NCBI RefSeq assembly: GCF_029625295.1
Contig: NZ_CP121112.1
Coordinates: forward strand, 4,402,001-4,466,000
Direction of reading: 5' to 3'
DNA: 64,000 bases
Source: Flavobacterium gyeonganense
GTDB lineage: Bacteria > Bacteroidota > Bacteroidia > Flavobacteriales > Flavobacteriaceae
Below, one piece after another: positions 1 through 8,946 of this stretch; positions within the stretch are counted from its first letter, which is position 1; each line of letters starts with the position of its first letter. The position numbers and the translations under genes are program-made. The notes beneath the pieces were generated by a model that saw nothing but the letters and a program-made list of their open reading frames with translations, did no database searches and was not told where the DNA came from.

Positions 1-1
1 T

Positions 2-385
2 GGAAGTTTAATTTTTGGGAGTCTCCTTACGATGATTTTTCATAAAAATGATTATAGCTACAGGGCAGTAGGAGCATCCGGGGCTGTAACGGGAGTTTTG
101 TATTCGGCTATTTTATTGCAGCCTGATATGATGCTGGGAATCTTTTTTGTAATTCCGATTCCGGCCTACCTTTTTGGAATTTTATACTTATTGTATTCGA
201 TTTACGGAATGAGGGCTAAGAATGACAATATTGGACACACAGCACATTTTGGAGGTGCAGTAGGAGGTTATTTGATTACGCTTATAAAAGAGCCGTCATT
301 AATGGCAGATCATAGTTTGATGACAATCTTACTCGCAATTCCTATTTTGATACTTTTTGTTATGGCGAAATTCGGGAAATTGTAA
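2..385 (+). CDS. Rhomboid family intramembrane serine protease (5' truncated)
   Basis: C-terminal part of a rhomboid protease; the frame is open to the left window edge, so the true start lies outside. Rhomboids cleave transmembrane substrates inside the membrane with a Ser-His dyad. The visible part has the nucleophile motif GASGAVTG, then hydrophobic segments (LGIFFVIPIPAYLFGILYLL), then the histidine motif GHTAHFGGAVGG, and a last membrane segment (LLAIPILILFVM) before the stop. Both catalytic motifs are intact and correctly ordered. The next gene begins 52 bases downstream on the same strand and may be co-transcribed. The family is clear; the substrate is unknown. Confidence 0.85.
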   Translation, partial: GSLIFGSLLTMIFHKNDYSYRAVGASGAVTGVLYSAILLQPDMMLGIFFVIPIPAYLFGILYLLYSIYGMRAKNDNIGHTAHFGGAVGGYLITLIKEPSLMADHSLMTILLAIPILILFVMAKFGKL

Positions 386-437
386 TGCTGGCATAACTTT
401 TGAAATGCCCTTATCAATAATCTTAAATATAACAAAA

Positions 438-1127
438 ATGAAAAAACTAGTCTTATTTTTAACAATAACGTTTATGACAATGTCTTACGGCCAGGAAACA
501 AAACAAATTCCCCAAATCAATGTTAACGGAGAAGGAAAAGTAAAAATTGCTCCGGATCAGGTTACAATATCTGCTACAGTTGAAACAAAAGGAAATAATG
601 CTAAAGATGTCAAAAAACAAAATGACGAAAAAATCGACGCTGTTTTAAAATTCATCAAAAAAATGAATATTCCAACAGCTGATTTTAGAACAAAACAGGT
701 TGCACTCAATCCGCAGTACGATTATGAAAAAAAGAAAACAAGCTACAATGCGGTTCAGACAGTAGAAATTCTGTTGAAAGATTTGTCTAAATATGATGAG
801 TTGATGGAAGGACTGGTTCAGCAAGGGATTAATCGTATCGATAAAGTTTCTTTTGAGTCGTCTAAATTAGCACAGCATCAATCAGAAGTAAGAAAATTAG
901 CGATGAAAGATGCTAAAGCAAAAGCAGAAGATTATGTTTCAGTTTTAGGACAAAAAGTAGGGAAGGCTTTTGTTATTTCGGATAATTCACAAGTATATCA
1001 GCCACAGCCTATGTACGCTTCCATGAGAATGAAGGAATCTGCAGATTCAGTTCCATCAAATGAGACGATGGCAATTGGAGAAATTGAAATCACGGCCAAT
1101 GTAAGTGTTAGTTTTATTCTGGATTAA
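438..1127 (+). CDS. SIMPL-domain (DUF541) secreted protein
   Basis: A 229-residue exported protein of the SIMPL (DUF541) family. The ATG at 438 was chosen over an upstream in-frame start because it gives a clean signal peptide (MKKLVLFLTITFMTMSYGQ, cleaved near residue 19). The mature part opens with the family's typical INVNGEGKVKIAPDQVTISATVET segment and has a lysine-rich helix and a C-terminal GEIEITANVSVSF strand. Family members are periplasmic or outer-membrane associated and their biochemical role is poorly defined; some are linked to oxidative stress. It follows the rhomboid gene closely and is closed by a strong hairpin terminator at 1150-1190. Confidence 0.85.
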   Translation: MKKLVLFLTITFMTMSYGQETKQIPQINVNGEGKVKIAPDQVTISATVETKGNNAKDVKKQNDEKIDAVLKFIKKMNIPTADFRTKQVALNPQYDYEKKKTSYNAVQTVEILLKDLSKYDELMEGLVQQGINRIDKVSFESSKLAQHQSEVRKLAMKDAKAKAEDYVSVLGQKVGKAFVISDNSQVYQPQPMYASMRMKESADSVPSNETMAIGEIEITANVSVSFILD

Positions 1128-1149
1128 ATATTAAATTCCAAATATTATA

Positions 1150-1190
1150 AAATCCAAATGCCAATATTAAATTGGTGTTTGGATTTTTTT
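1150..1190 (+). terminator. Rho-independent terminator after the SIMPL gene
   Basis: Left arm 1150-1165 and right arm 1171-1186 pair almost completely (AAATCCAAA with TTTGGATTT and CCAAT with ATTGG, a small internal mismatch between) around loop ATTAA, followed by a run of seven T. It lies 22 bases after the stop codon of the + gene. Confidence 0.85.
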
Positions 1191-1290
1191 ATTAGTTTAT
1201 AACTAAATATTTAGATAATATGTTGGAATTTTTTATAAAAAGTTTTGTGCATTTATCCTGATTAATTCATTTCATAATCGATTTTTCAAC

Positions 1291-1319
1291 AAAAAAGGCT
1301 GCCTGGAAAGACAACCTTT
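1291..1319 (-). terminator. Rho-independent terminator after the M16 peptidase gene
   Basis: Read on the minus strand, AAAGGTTGTC pairs with GGCAGCCTTT (ten pairs, two of them G-T) around a six-base loop, and six T follow. It lies just past the end of the M16 gene, so the two convergent genes each have their own terminator. Confidence 0.85.
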
Positions 1320-1352
1320 AATGACTAATTAAAAAAATGTATGCTAAAGTTT

Positions 1353-4163
1353 CTATTTTCCTGAAGTTTTTTCAGGGCTCATAATCACTTCGACGCTACT
1401 TGAACTATCCAAAACGTGCTTACTAAACTGCTGAATAGTTTTTTGGTCAATTTTAGAAATTAAATTTTTATATTCTTCATCCTGTAAAAACGGAATCTGA
1501 TTTAAACTGTTGTTGTAAAGGGTTGTATTCCAGAAAGAGTTGGTTTTTAATGATTCTTCGCGGTTTTTAAGAAGCGCTTTTTTGATGTCTTCCAGATCAT
1601 TGGCATTAACCGGAACCGTTTTTAAATCATTCAATTCTTTCCATACAATTTGCATTAATTTCTCCTGTTTGTCTGGATTACAATCAAAAGTTAATGCAAG
1701 ACTGAATGTTGGTGAAGGAATTTGTTCCAGATTACCCCCAACGTTTACACCATAACTTCCGCCTTCTTCTTCGCGAATGGTCTGTAAAAAGCGTTTAGAC
1801 AATAACTCACCAATGATGTACATCGTCATTGCATTTTCTTTGCTGTACTCGGTTTTACCAGTTAAATTCAGATAAACAGTTGCTTTTGGAACTTCCATTG
1901 GACGTGTGAAATGCACCACTGTTTTTCCTTTTTTAGGTTCTATATGATGATCAACGAAATTTTCTTTCTGACCCGGATTCGATTTTAAGTTTCCGACGTA
2001 TTTCTGAATTAATTCTAACCCTGACTCCGGAATATTTCCAACAAAAATGAACGTAAAATCTGCTGCATTTTTGATTCGGTCACGATAGATGTTTTCTGCT
2101 TTTTTCAGATCAATCGTTTCAAGGAATTTTTCGTTGAAGAGAAAAGTTCTTAGATTATGATTCGAATTTGCTAAATCAATAGAATCCTTAAAGGCGCTTC
2201 CATTATCTTTTTTAATAGTTTCTAAACGGTTTTTATATTGCTCTTTTAAAATATTAAAAATGTTTGGATCAAAACGGGGCGCTTCAAAAGAAAGGTACAT
2301 TAACTGCAGCATCGTTTCAAAATCGGCTTTGTTTGAACTTCCCTGAAATCCCTGTATTTCATCACCAATAAACGGAGCCGACTGCGCTACTTTTCCAGCT
2401 ATTTTTTCCTTTAAACCAATGTTGTCAAAATTGCCTAAACCTGAAGATCTTGCCAGGGTAGTTGCAATTTCTGCAGAGGTTAAATCCTCAGTTTTTACTA
2501 AAGATTTACCTCCTTTTGAAAAAGCAGAAAAAACAATCTGATCCTGAGAATAGGTTGTTGGCAGGACAATTATTTTAGCATCATTTTCTAAAATATAGCA
2601 CTTTGCATCTTTTATTCCGGCAACCTCAAATGTTTTTTTGATGGCAGCTGGTTTTAATTCTTTTTCGACTAAAGGAGCATTGTTCTCTTTTTTAGTATAA
2701 GGTTCCAAAGACATGCTTTCTACCTTTTTCATCACATTGACAACAGCTTCTTTGGTCGGAAAATCACTTTTATCTTCTTCTGAACCCGTTACCAAAACTA
2801 CCTGATTATCTGGTTTCTGGATTGTCTTGGCATAAGCGTTTAACTCTTCCAACGTAAGACTTTTAATAATCCCGACAATCAGTTTATAATCATCATCGGC
2901 AGAAAGAAACGGTTTTGCTTTCAGGAAATAATTGGTCAGTTTATCAGCCCAGCTTTCGTTATCGACTTTATCTTTATTGCTCAGAAAGTCATCATATGAA
3001 CTGATAAAAAGTTTTTTGGTGCGTTCTAATTCCACTTGTGCGGCACCAAATCGTCTCAAACGTTCAGCTTCTGTGTAGGCTTCTTCAAAAGCTTCAACTA
3101 TTTTTCCTTTTTTGGCTAAAGCCGAAATATTAAAAGACGTATTTAATCTTGAAACAGGGGAAAAATAGGTCTTTAAATTTAATGCTGCTCCTTGATTTTT
3201 GAGGACTAATTCTCTAAAACGGTTGTTAAGAATACTGGTGTAAAAAGAATTCATTACATTTTTTCGGGTAACGGTGCTGTCTTTTACCAAAGGTTCATCC
3301 AAAACATATTGGAGTGTAATTTCTGTAGAAGAAGCTTCTTTATCGGTTGCTGTTCCGAAATATAACTCATCATGATTTGGTATTTTTTCATATGTTCTTA
3401 CGGCCGCTTTTTTGGCCAGAGTAATGTCAGAAAAGATGGTTTTGACTTTGTGTTCCATTAGTTTTACATCAATGTCACCCACTACAATTACAGCCTGTAA
3501 ATCGGGCCTGTACCATTTTTTATAGTAGTTTCGCAATTCTGTATATTTGAAATTATTGATGATATTCAAATCCCCAATAACGTCTCTTTTACTATATTTT
3601 GAATTTTTATACAAAACCTGATCGGTCTGCATTTTTAAACGGAAATCACTCGTACGTCTTGTTCTCCATTCTTCTCTGATAACACCTCTTTCGGCATCAA
3701 TTTCTTCATTGGTTAAAGATAAAGATCCGGACCAGTCGTGTAAAACCCAAAGCGTAGAGTCAATCAGTTTTTCATTAGTTACCGGAACTGTACTGATGTT
3801 GTAAACGGTTTCATCCTGAGCGGTATAAGCATTGATATCTTTACCAAAAGTGACTCCGTTTTTTTCCAGCATTTTGATGATACCTTTTCCTTTAAAATGT
3901 TCGGTTCCGTTAAATGCCATATGTTCCAGAAAGTGCGCGAGTCCGTTTTGATTGTCATCTTCCAAAATAGCACCAACATTCTGAACAAAGTAAAAACTAG
4001 CCCTGTCTTTTGGCTCTTCGTTGTGCAGGATGTAATAGGTCAGTCCGTTTTTTAATTTTCCGGTTGTTACATTTTTATCCAGCGGAATTGTGGTTTTGAA
4101 TTGCGAAAATGTACAGTGAAAGCACAATAGCAGCAATCCGATTGTGATATTTTTTGTTGTCAT
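1353..4163 (-). CDS. M16 family zinc metallopeptidase (pitrilysin-like), secreted
   Basis: A 936-residue two-lobed M16 peptidase with signal peptide MTTKNITIGLLLLCFHCTFSQ. The inverted zinc motif HxxEH is present as H77-F-L-E80-H81 (HFLEHMAFNG), and the downstream region with ERGVIREEW supplies the third zinc ligand, as in pitrilysin and insulinase relatives. Length matches the family's single-chain form with a catalytic N-terminal half and a non-catalytic C-terminal half; the second half contains GGSYGVNVGGNLEQ, typical of the inactive lobe. Such enzymes degrade peptides in the periplasm. The gene starts 111 bases after the end of the GldFG-like gene and may be a separate unit. No disruption seen. 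Confidence 0.92.
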   Translation of the reverse strand: MTTKNITIGLLLLCFHCTFSQFKTTIPLDKNVTTGKLKNGLTYYILHNEEPKDRASFYFVQNVGAILEDDNQNGLAHFLEHMAFNGTEHFKGKGIIKMLEKNGVTFGKDINAYTAQDETVYNISTVPVTNEKLIDSTLWVLHDWSGSLSLTNEEIDAERGVIREEWRTRRTSDFRLKMQTDQVLYKNSKYSKRDVIGDLNIINNFKYTELRNYYKKWYRPDLQAVIVVGDIDVKLMEHKVKTIFSDITLAKKAAVRTYEKIPNHDELYFGTATDKEASSTEITLQYVLDEPLVKDSTVTRKNVMNSFYTSILNNRFRELVLKNQGAALNLKTYFSPVSRLNTSFNISALAKKGKIVEAFEEAYTEAERLRRFGAAQVELERTKKLFISSYDDFLSNKDKVDNESWADKLTNYFLKAKPFLSADDDYKLIVGIIKSLTLEELNAYAKTIQKPDNQVVLVTGSEEDKSDFPTKEAVVNVMKKVESMSLEPYTKKENNAPLVEKELKPAAIKKTFEVAGIKDAKCYILENDAKIIVLPTTYSQDQIVFSAFSKGGKSLVKTEDLTSAEIATTLARSSGLGNFDNIGLKEKIAGKVAQSAPFIGDEIQGFQGSSNKADFETMLQLMYLSFEAPRFDPNIFNILKEQYKNRLETIKKDNGSAFKDSIDLANSNHNLRTFLFNEKFLETIDLKKAENIYRDRIKNAADFTFIFVGNIPESGLELIQKYVGNLKSNPGQKENFVDHHIEPKKGKTVVHFTRPMEVPKATVYLNLTGKTEYSKENAMTMYIIGELLSKRFLQTIREEEGGSYGVNVGGNLEQIPSPTFSLALTFDCNPDKQEKLMQIVWKELNDLKTVPVNANDLEDIKKALLKNREESLKTNSFWNTTLYNNSLNQIPFLQDEEYKNLISKIDQKTIQQFSKHVLDSSSSVEVIMSPEKTSGK

Positions 4164-4274
4164 TTTTTTGTTTTTATCAAATGATTGTCATTAAAGAATC
4201 TTTTGTGAAGTTTTTGAGTAGGTACAAAAAGGCAAGACCAAAGTCATCTTTAACGACATCACTTGGGGATTTTT

Positions 4275-6536
4275 TTATCTTCTGTTTCTTCTAATCAATA
4301 TAAAAGCACCGCTTAAAATGATTAGTAAAGGAAATAATCCAATAAATACAATTTTGGCTATGAATACCTGATTGGAACTGATCGTAATCTTGTTATCGAT
4401 TTTTTCAGGGCGTGTGGTGTCTATAGGAAATTCGTAATTAGTGAACCAGCTGAAAATGTCTGTCACAAACTGAAATGTTCCTGAACCGCCCCTGCTTAAC
4501 TCGGCATTTCCCATAAAATCGGCATCACCTGCCACAATTATTTTCTGCGATTTTCCATTGCTATTTCTCGTTAAAGCAACAACTAACGGAACTGATTTTT
4601 GAGAAGGCTGTTTTTTCAGTTCTTGCGGAAAAGAGGTAATACCTGTTTGAGATTCCCAAGCCGGCTGATGGTTTGTTTTTAAAAGTGTTGTTACTTTAAA
4701 CCCTGTTTCTTTTGCTGTTATAATACCGCTGCTTCCCAGAAACGGAATTGGATTATTAATTTTTGAAAGCTTAATTAAAGTAGTGTCAACATCTTTTTGG
4801 AGTTCTGTTACCAGGAAATCCGGTGAGTTAGTTTCGCTTTCCTGAATTAAGGCCTGTTTTGTAAAACTCAATCCTAGTTTTTCGGTTATTGCAGCCAAAG
4901 CCGAATTCGTTTCAGGTTCTGCCAGAAGCATTATATTTTTGCCCTGATCGATGTACTTAGTAATTCTGTCAACAGCGCCTTGGCTGAGTTGTGTTTTAGG
5001 ATCAGCAAGGATTAAAATATCAGTATCAGCCGGAATATTTTGTGCATTAATATCGACAGTAGCCACATCAAATCCCTGATTGATTAACGAATATCTGAAT
5101 GTGATTTCATTAAAAGCGGTTTTATAATTCTTATCTCCGGTTTTGGCAATACTGCGTTCCATGTTTCCGGTTGTAAAAACAACTTTAGGAGCCTTTACCA
5201 CCAATCGTTTTAAAGCTGCAGAGATTTCTTTTTCATTTGGAGCTTTAAACAAATCATCATAGAATCTTAAAAATGTTCTTTTTCCGTTGTATTCCACCGT
5301 TCTCACTACACGATTCTGCTCTGGTCCAAGATCAATAATTTTCTTAATTTCAGCAGGACTGTATAATTTTTTAAGCTTCATATCCTGTGATTCAACCATT
5401 TTTTCAGCAAGCTGTTTGTCCGTTAATCCAGGATTTCGACCATAAAGTTCTGCATTGGTAGAAGTATCATAATAATACACATAGTCCATCTCAATTTGAG
5501 GCAGATATCGCGTATATTTAGCAAAGCTGGCAATATCCTCATTTTGATAATAAGGCATTGCCATGTAATAATTGATATCCAGAAGGTTATCATAAGCTGT
5601 AATCTTAATAGGACCATTCATCTGCTTCACTATGTCCAGACTGTTTTTAGTAAGCGTTCTGTCTTTTGTGCGGGTCATATCATAGTAGAACGTAAGGACA
5701 GCTCTTGATGTAATATAACCAAGTGATAAAACTACTGTTATTAGTAAACTGTATTTCAGTACTCTTTTTGAAAATGTCTGTGTATCACGCCCTGTCTGCA
5801 ATTTGTAAATACTCAGTACAATAAAAAGACCACTGACCAACACAAAATAAAGTACATCTTTACTGATAATTAAACCTTCAAGCATTTCATTTGCGCGTCC
5901 TGCGATAGACAAGAAATATGTAATATCTTTTAGAACCTCAACATCCTGCCAAAGCTTACCAATGAAATTTAAACCTGCTAAAACGACTAAAGTGCTGATG
6001 GCAGCTACGACCTGGTATGACGTAAGACAGGACATAAAAAGTCCGATTGCGGCATAGGTGCAAACTAATAAATACAAGCCAATCAAACCTGAAATTGCAA
6101 ATTTAACATCCAGGTTTTCAATAGAAAATCCTGCTATAATAACCTGTATACCCAAAATCGCAATAAAAAGCATACAATATGAAGCAATGGCGAGGTATTT
6201 TCCTAATACAATTTCTTTAATTTTAATGGGTGATGAAAGTAAAAGCTTAATGGAACCACTATTAATTTCACGGCTTACCAGACCCATTGTTAATAGTGGG
6301 ACATATAAATACAGATAATTCTGCATTTCAGTGAAAAGTCCGCTGAATCCTGAAAATATAACCTGAGACAAATTGTCCATTGCCTGCCCGATTTTTTGTG
6401 ATTTTTCAAAACGTTCGATCGAGTCGAAGAATTTCCAGCTGGACTGAATTGAAAATATGACTAAAACAACCCAGGCCACAGGAGAATAAAACATCGTGTT
6501 GAGTTCTGTTTTAGCAATTCTATATATTGTTTTCAT
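4275..6536 (-). CDS. ABC transporter permease fused to GldG-like domain
   Basis: A 753-residue membrane protein. The ATG at 6536 (MKTIYRIAKTELNTMFYSP) was chosen because the longer frame from 6596 would overlap the ATPase gene by 50 bases and adds no recognisable residues; this start leaves a 10-base gap. The N-terminal third is an ABC-2 type permease with several membrane segments, GldF-like (Y-S-P-V-A-W-V-V-L near the start). From about residue 240 it continues into a long extracytoplasmic GldG-like/IFT52-like domain (TDILILADPKTQLSQGAVDRI and NIMLLAEPETNS) and ends with a membrane anchor before an IRRNRR tail. In gliding flavobacteria GldF and GldG are separate proteins working with the ATPase GldA; here they are one chain beside an ATPase. 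Whether it serves motility or another export task is unknown. Confidence 0.82.
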   Translation of the reverse strand: MKTIYRIAKTELNTMFYSPVAWVVLVIFSIQSSWKFFDSIERFEKSQKIGQAMDNLSQVIFSGFSGLFTEMQNYLYLYVPLLTMGLVSREINSGSIKLLLSSPIKIKEIVLGKYLAIASYCMLFIAILGIQVIIAGFSIENLDVKFAISGLIGLYLLVCTYAAIGLFMSCLTSYQVVAAISTLVVLAGLNFIGKLWQDVEVLKDITYFLSIAGRANEMLEGLIISKDVLYFVLVSGLFIVLSIYKLQTGRDTQTFSKRVLKYSLLITVVLSLGYITSRAVLTFYYDMTRTKDRTLTKNSLDIVKQMNGPIKITAYDNLLDINYYMAMPYYQNEDIASFAKYTRYLPQIEMDYVYYYDTSTNAELYGRNPGLTDKQLAEKMVESQDMKLKKLYSPAEIKKIIDLGPEQNRVVRTVEYNGKRTFLRFYDDLFKAPNEKEISAALKRLVVKAPKVVFTTGNMERSIAKTGDKNYKTAFNEITFRYSLINQGFDVATVDINAQNIPADTDILILADPKTQLSQGAVDRITKYIDQGKNIMLLAEPETNSALAAITEKLGLSFTKQALIQESETNSPDFLVTELQKDVDTTLIKLSKINNPIPFLGSSGIITAKETGFKVTTLLKTNHQPAWESQTGITSFPQELKKQPSQKSVPLVVALTRNSNGKSQKIIVAGDADFMGNAELSRGGSGTFQFVTDIFSWFTNYEFPIDTTRPEKIDNKITISSNQVFIAKIVFIGLFPLLIILSGAFILIRRNRR

Positions 6537-6546
6537 TTGTTTGTAT

Positions 6547-7494
6547 TTAAGAAAGAATAGCGTTTTTAGAAGGGGCTTTTTTTGATAATTGGGCAAAAAT
6601 TTCGTCCAGGGATACTTTTTCGAACTGGATTTCGCGTAATTTCCAGTTGTTGGAAACGCTCAGTGCTACGATTTTCTCTGCTATTTGCTGCGTTCCTGAA
6701 AAAGTAATTTGTACTTTTTTAGGAGAAAGATAAACTGCATCTGTTACTTCTTCGATAACAGTTAGTGCCTCGATTGCTGGCGGATTTTCGAAACTTGCGG
6801 TTAATTTATCGGCTTCGATATAATTGTTAAAAGCATCAAGTGTATCAGAGAAAACCATGTGTCCGTTTTCGATCATTCGGATATCCTGACATGTAGCCTG
6901 AACTTCAGAAAGAATGTGTGACGAAAAAATCACAGCTTTATCCTGAGCAATTTTTTTAATTAAATTTCGTACCTCTAAAATCTGATTTGGATCCAGTCCG
7001 TTGGTTGGCTCATCTAAAACCACCAGCTTTGGCTCGTGAATAATGGCCTGAGCAATTCCCACACGCTGTCTGTATCCTCCGGATAAGTTTTTGATCAGCC
7101 TGTGGCTGAAATGTGAAATACCGCACTTTTCTTTTGCTTTTTCGACAGCATTTCTTAAATCTTCTTTTTTTACCAGTCTTAGCTGTGCGCAGTGAATTAA
7201 ATATTCATCTACTGTTAAATCAAGGTGAAGAGGCGGTGTCTGTGGTAAAAAACCAATTAGTTTTTTCGCTTCGACAGGGTTTTCTTTTAAATTGATTCCG
7301 TCAATAAATATATTTCCTTTGGTCTGGTTTAAAACGCCACAGAGAATATTCATCGTTGTCGATTTTCCTGCTCCATTTGACCCTAAAAGGCCTAAAATCC
7401 TGTTTTCTTTGATTTCAAAACTGATATTTTGAATTGCCCAATCCTTACTGTATTGATGTGACAAGTCCTCAACTCTTACAATTGTTGTTTCCAT
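6547..7494 (-). CDS. ABC transporter ATP-binding protein
   Basis: A 315-residue ABC ATPase, the likely energiser of the fused permease that starts 10 bases downstream. Walker A is GSNGAGKST (residues 38-46), the signature is LSGGYRQR (about 137-144), Walker B is LVVLDEP (about 157-163), followed by the D-loop GLDP and the H-loop SSHI. The C-terminal extension of about 90 residues with KKVQITFSG resembles GldA/NatA-type drug or sodium exporter ATPases. Pairing and spacing with the permease indicate one transport complex of the ABC-2 export type. The gene begins 66 bases after the SusD stop, with a hairpin between, so it may have its own promoter. Confidence 0.9.
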   Translation of the reverse strand: METTIVRVEDLSHQYSKDWAIQNISFEIKENRILGLLGSNGAGKSTTMNILCGVLNQTKGNIFIDGINLKENPVEAKKLIGFLPQTPPLHLDLTVDEYLIHCAQLRLVKKEDLRNAVEKAKEKCGISHFSHRLIKNLSGGYRQRVGIAQAIIHEPKLVVLDEPTNGLDPNQILEVRNLIKKIAQDKAVIFSSHILSEVQATCQDIRMIENGHMVFSDTLDAFNNYIEADKLTASFENPPAIEALTVIEEVTDAVYLSPKKVQITFSGTQQIAEKIVALSVSNNWKLREIQFEKVSLDEIFAQLSKKAPSKNAILS

Positions 7495-7509
7495 AGTGAT
7501 TTTTAAAAT

Positions 7510-7547
7510 CGCAGGAATGTATTTTTTTTATGAAACACACTCCTGCG
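7510..7547 (-). terminator. Hairpin between SusD and the ABC ATPase gene
   Basis: CGCAGGA at 7510-7516 pairs with TCCTGCG at 7541-7547, extended inward by TGT/ACA after one mismatch. It follows the SusD stop on the minus strand. The T-tract after it is weak, so it may be an attenuating terminator or an mRNA stabiliser. Confidence 0.5.
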
Positions 7548-7560
7548 TTATTTTTATTAT

Positions 7561-8934
7561 TTAGTATCCTTCCGTAGGATTTAAGAAGGGATTAGAACGA
7601 AGGGCAGCTTCTGGTATTGGATATAAGCGGTCTGTAGATTTCCAGATTTTGTCTGGTAAAACAGAAAGTGTTTCATCCAGTTTTCCGGTTCTTTTGAGAT
7701 CCAGCCATCTGTGTCCGTTTTCTGCAAAAAACTCACGCTGTCTTTCCAGCGCAATTAAATCCAATAATTGATTAGAATCTGTTAAAGTAGTATTCCCAAG
7801 TAATGCTCTGTTTCGAATCACATTAATATCTTCCTGAGCTCCTGTGATATTATTTAATCGTACTCTGGCTTCTGCTCTTATCAAATACAATTCAGCTAAT
7901 CTTAAAGGTGTAGAGCGCTGTACAGGAGAATCACTATAGTTTTTGTTATACTTATTAGGTGCAATGCCTAAAAATACGCCTTGTCTATTTGTAACATCAA
8001 CTGTCCATATTGTTTTTCTGGCATCACCAGTTTCAAAAAGTGCATTTCCTTTTCTTAGTAAAAAAGGATTGTTGGTTCCAAATACAGAAGTTCCTTCGTA
8101 AGTATAAGCAACATTGTAGTAAGGTATTTGAAGAATAGACTCTTGATTATCTGCTATAAAAGGACTGTTTGTTGCACTTAAACTTGTTGTTATCTTATAA
8201 ATTCCTGTTTCGTTTATAACTGCTGAGGCGTGTGTTGCTGCATCACTCCATTTTTCTAAATAAAGATTTACCCTTGCCAGTAAAGTTTCGGCGGCCCATT
8301 TTGTAGCCCTGATTCTTTGTCCGTTATTGTAATTATTGTAATTAATCGGAAGGTCCTTTGAAGCATCGGTCAAATCAAGGACAATTTGTGCATAAACAGC
8401 TTCCTGAGACGATTGTGGTAACAATGCAGACACATCTACATTTGTTGTAAGTACTAATGGTATATCTCCCCAAAGATTAGTCAGGTAAAAGAAACAATAA
8501 GCTCTTAGAAACTTTGCTTCAGCAATCCATTGTTTGCTTTTTACAACATTGAGGGTAGTACTTGCAGTAACACCTTCAATAACATTGTTGGCATTGTAAA
8601 TCGTTTTATACAGTTCTCCCCAATTGGTGTTTATTGTTCCGTCAGTTTCCTGGATTTCATTAGAACTATAGACAGTGGCCAGGCCATTTGTTGGGACTAA
8701 TTCATCAGCTGTTTGTCCGAGTACCGAATGGATTCTGTTATAATAAAAGTCGGCAACCATACTTTGGTAGATTCCATTTACTGCTGCATCGGCTGTTGGA
8801 TCTGAGGTATAAACAGTTTTTGAAGATAATTGATTTGTTGGAAGCTCAACTTCAAGTGCTTCTTCGCATCCCGTAAGTCCTAATACAAGAAATAACGAGA
8901 ATATATGGGGATATTTTGTAGAAATATTTTTCAT
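7561..8934 (-). CDS. RagB/SusD family surface glycan-binding lipoprotein
   Basis: A 457-residue SusD-like lipoprotein. The signal peptide ends in lipobox LTGC (cysteine about residue 23). The N-terminal TPR-like part contains AKFLRAYCFFYLTNLWGDIPLVL, the family hallmark, and the C-terminal part has LRLAELYLIRAEARVRL and the REFFAENGHRWLDLKRTG motif. SusD proteins sit on the outer face of the outer membrane as a lid over their SusC transporter. The SusC gene ends 12 bases upstream. This pair is controlled by an adjacent ECF sigma/FecR set rather than an HTCS, and no glycoside hydrolase is linked to it here, so the ligand cannot be predicted. Confidence 0.92.
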   Translation of the reverse strand: MKNISTKYPHIFSLFLVLGLTGCEEALEVELPTNQLSSKTVYTSDPTADAAVNGIYQSMVADFYYNRIHSVLGQTADELVPTNGLATVYSSNEIQETDGTINTNWGELYKTIYNANNVIEGVTASTTLNVVKSKQWIAEAKFLRAYCFFYLTNLWGDIPLVLTTNVDVSALLPQSSQEAVYAQIVLDLTDASKDLPINYNNYNNGQRIRATKWAAETLLARVNLYLEKWSDAATHASAVINETGIYKITTSLSATNSPFIADNQESILQIPYYNVAYTYEGTSVFGTNNPFLLRKGNALFETGDARKTIWTVDVTNRQGVFLGIAPNKYNKNYSDSPVQRSTPLRLAELYLIRAEARVRLNNITGAQEDINVIRNRALLGNTTLTDSNQLLDLIALERQREFFAENGHRWLDLKRTGKLDETLSVLPDKIWKSTDRLYPIPEAALRSNPFLNPTEGY

Positions 8935-8946
8935 GATTTTTTAGAT

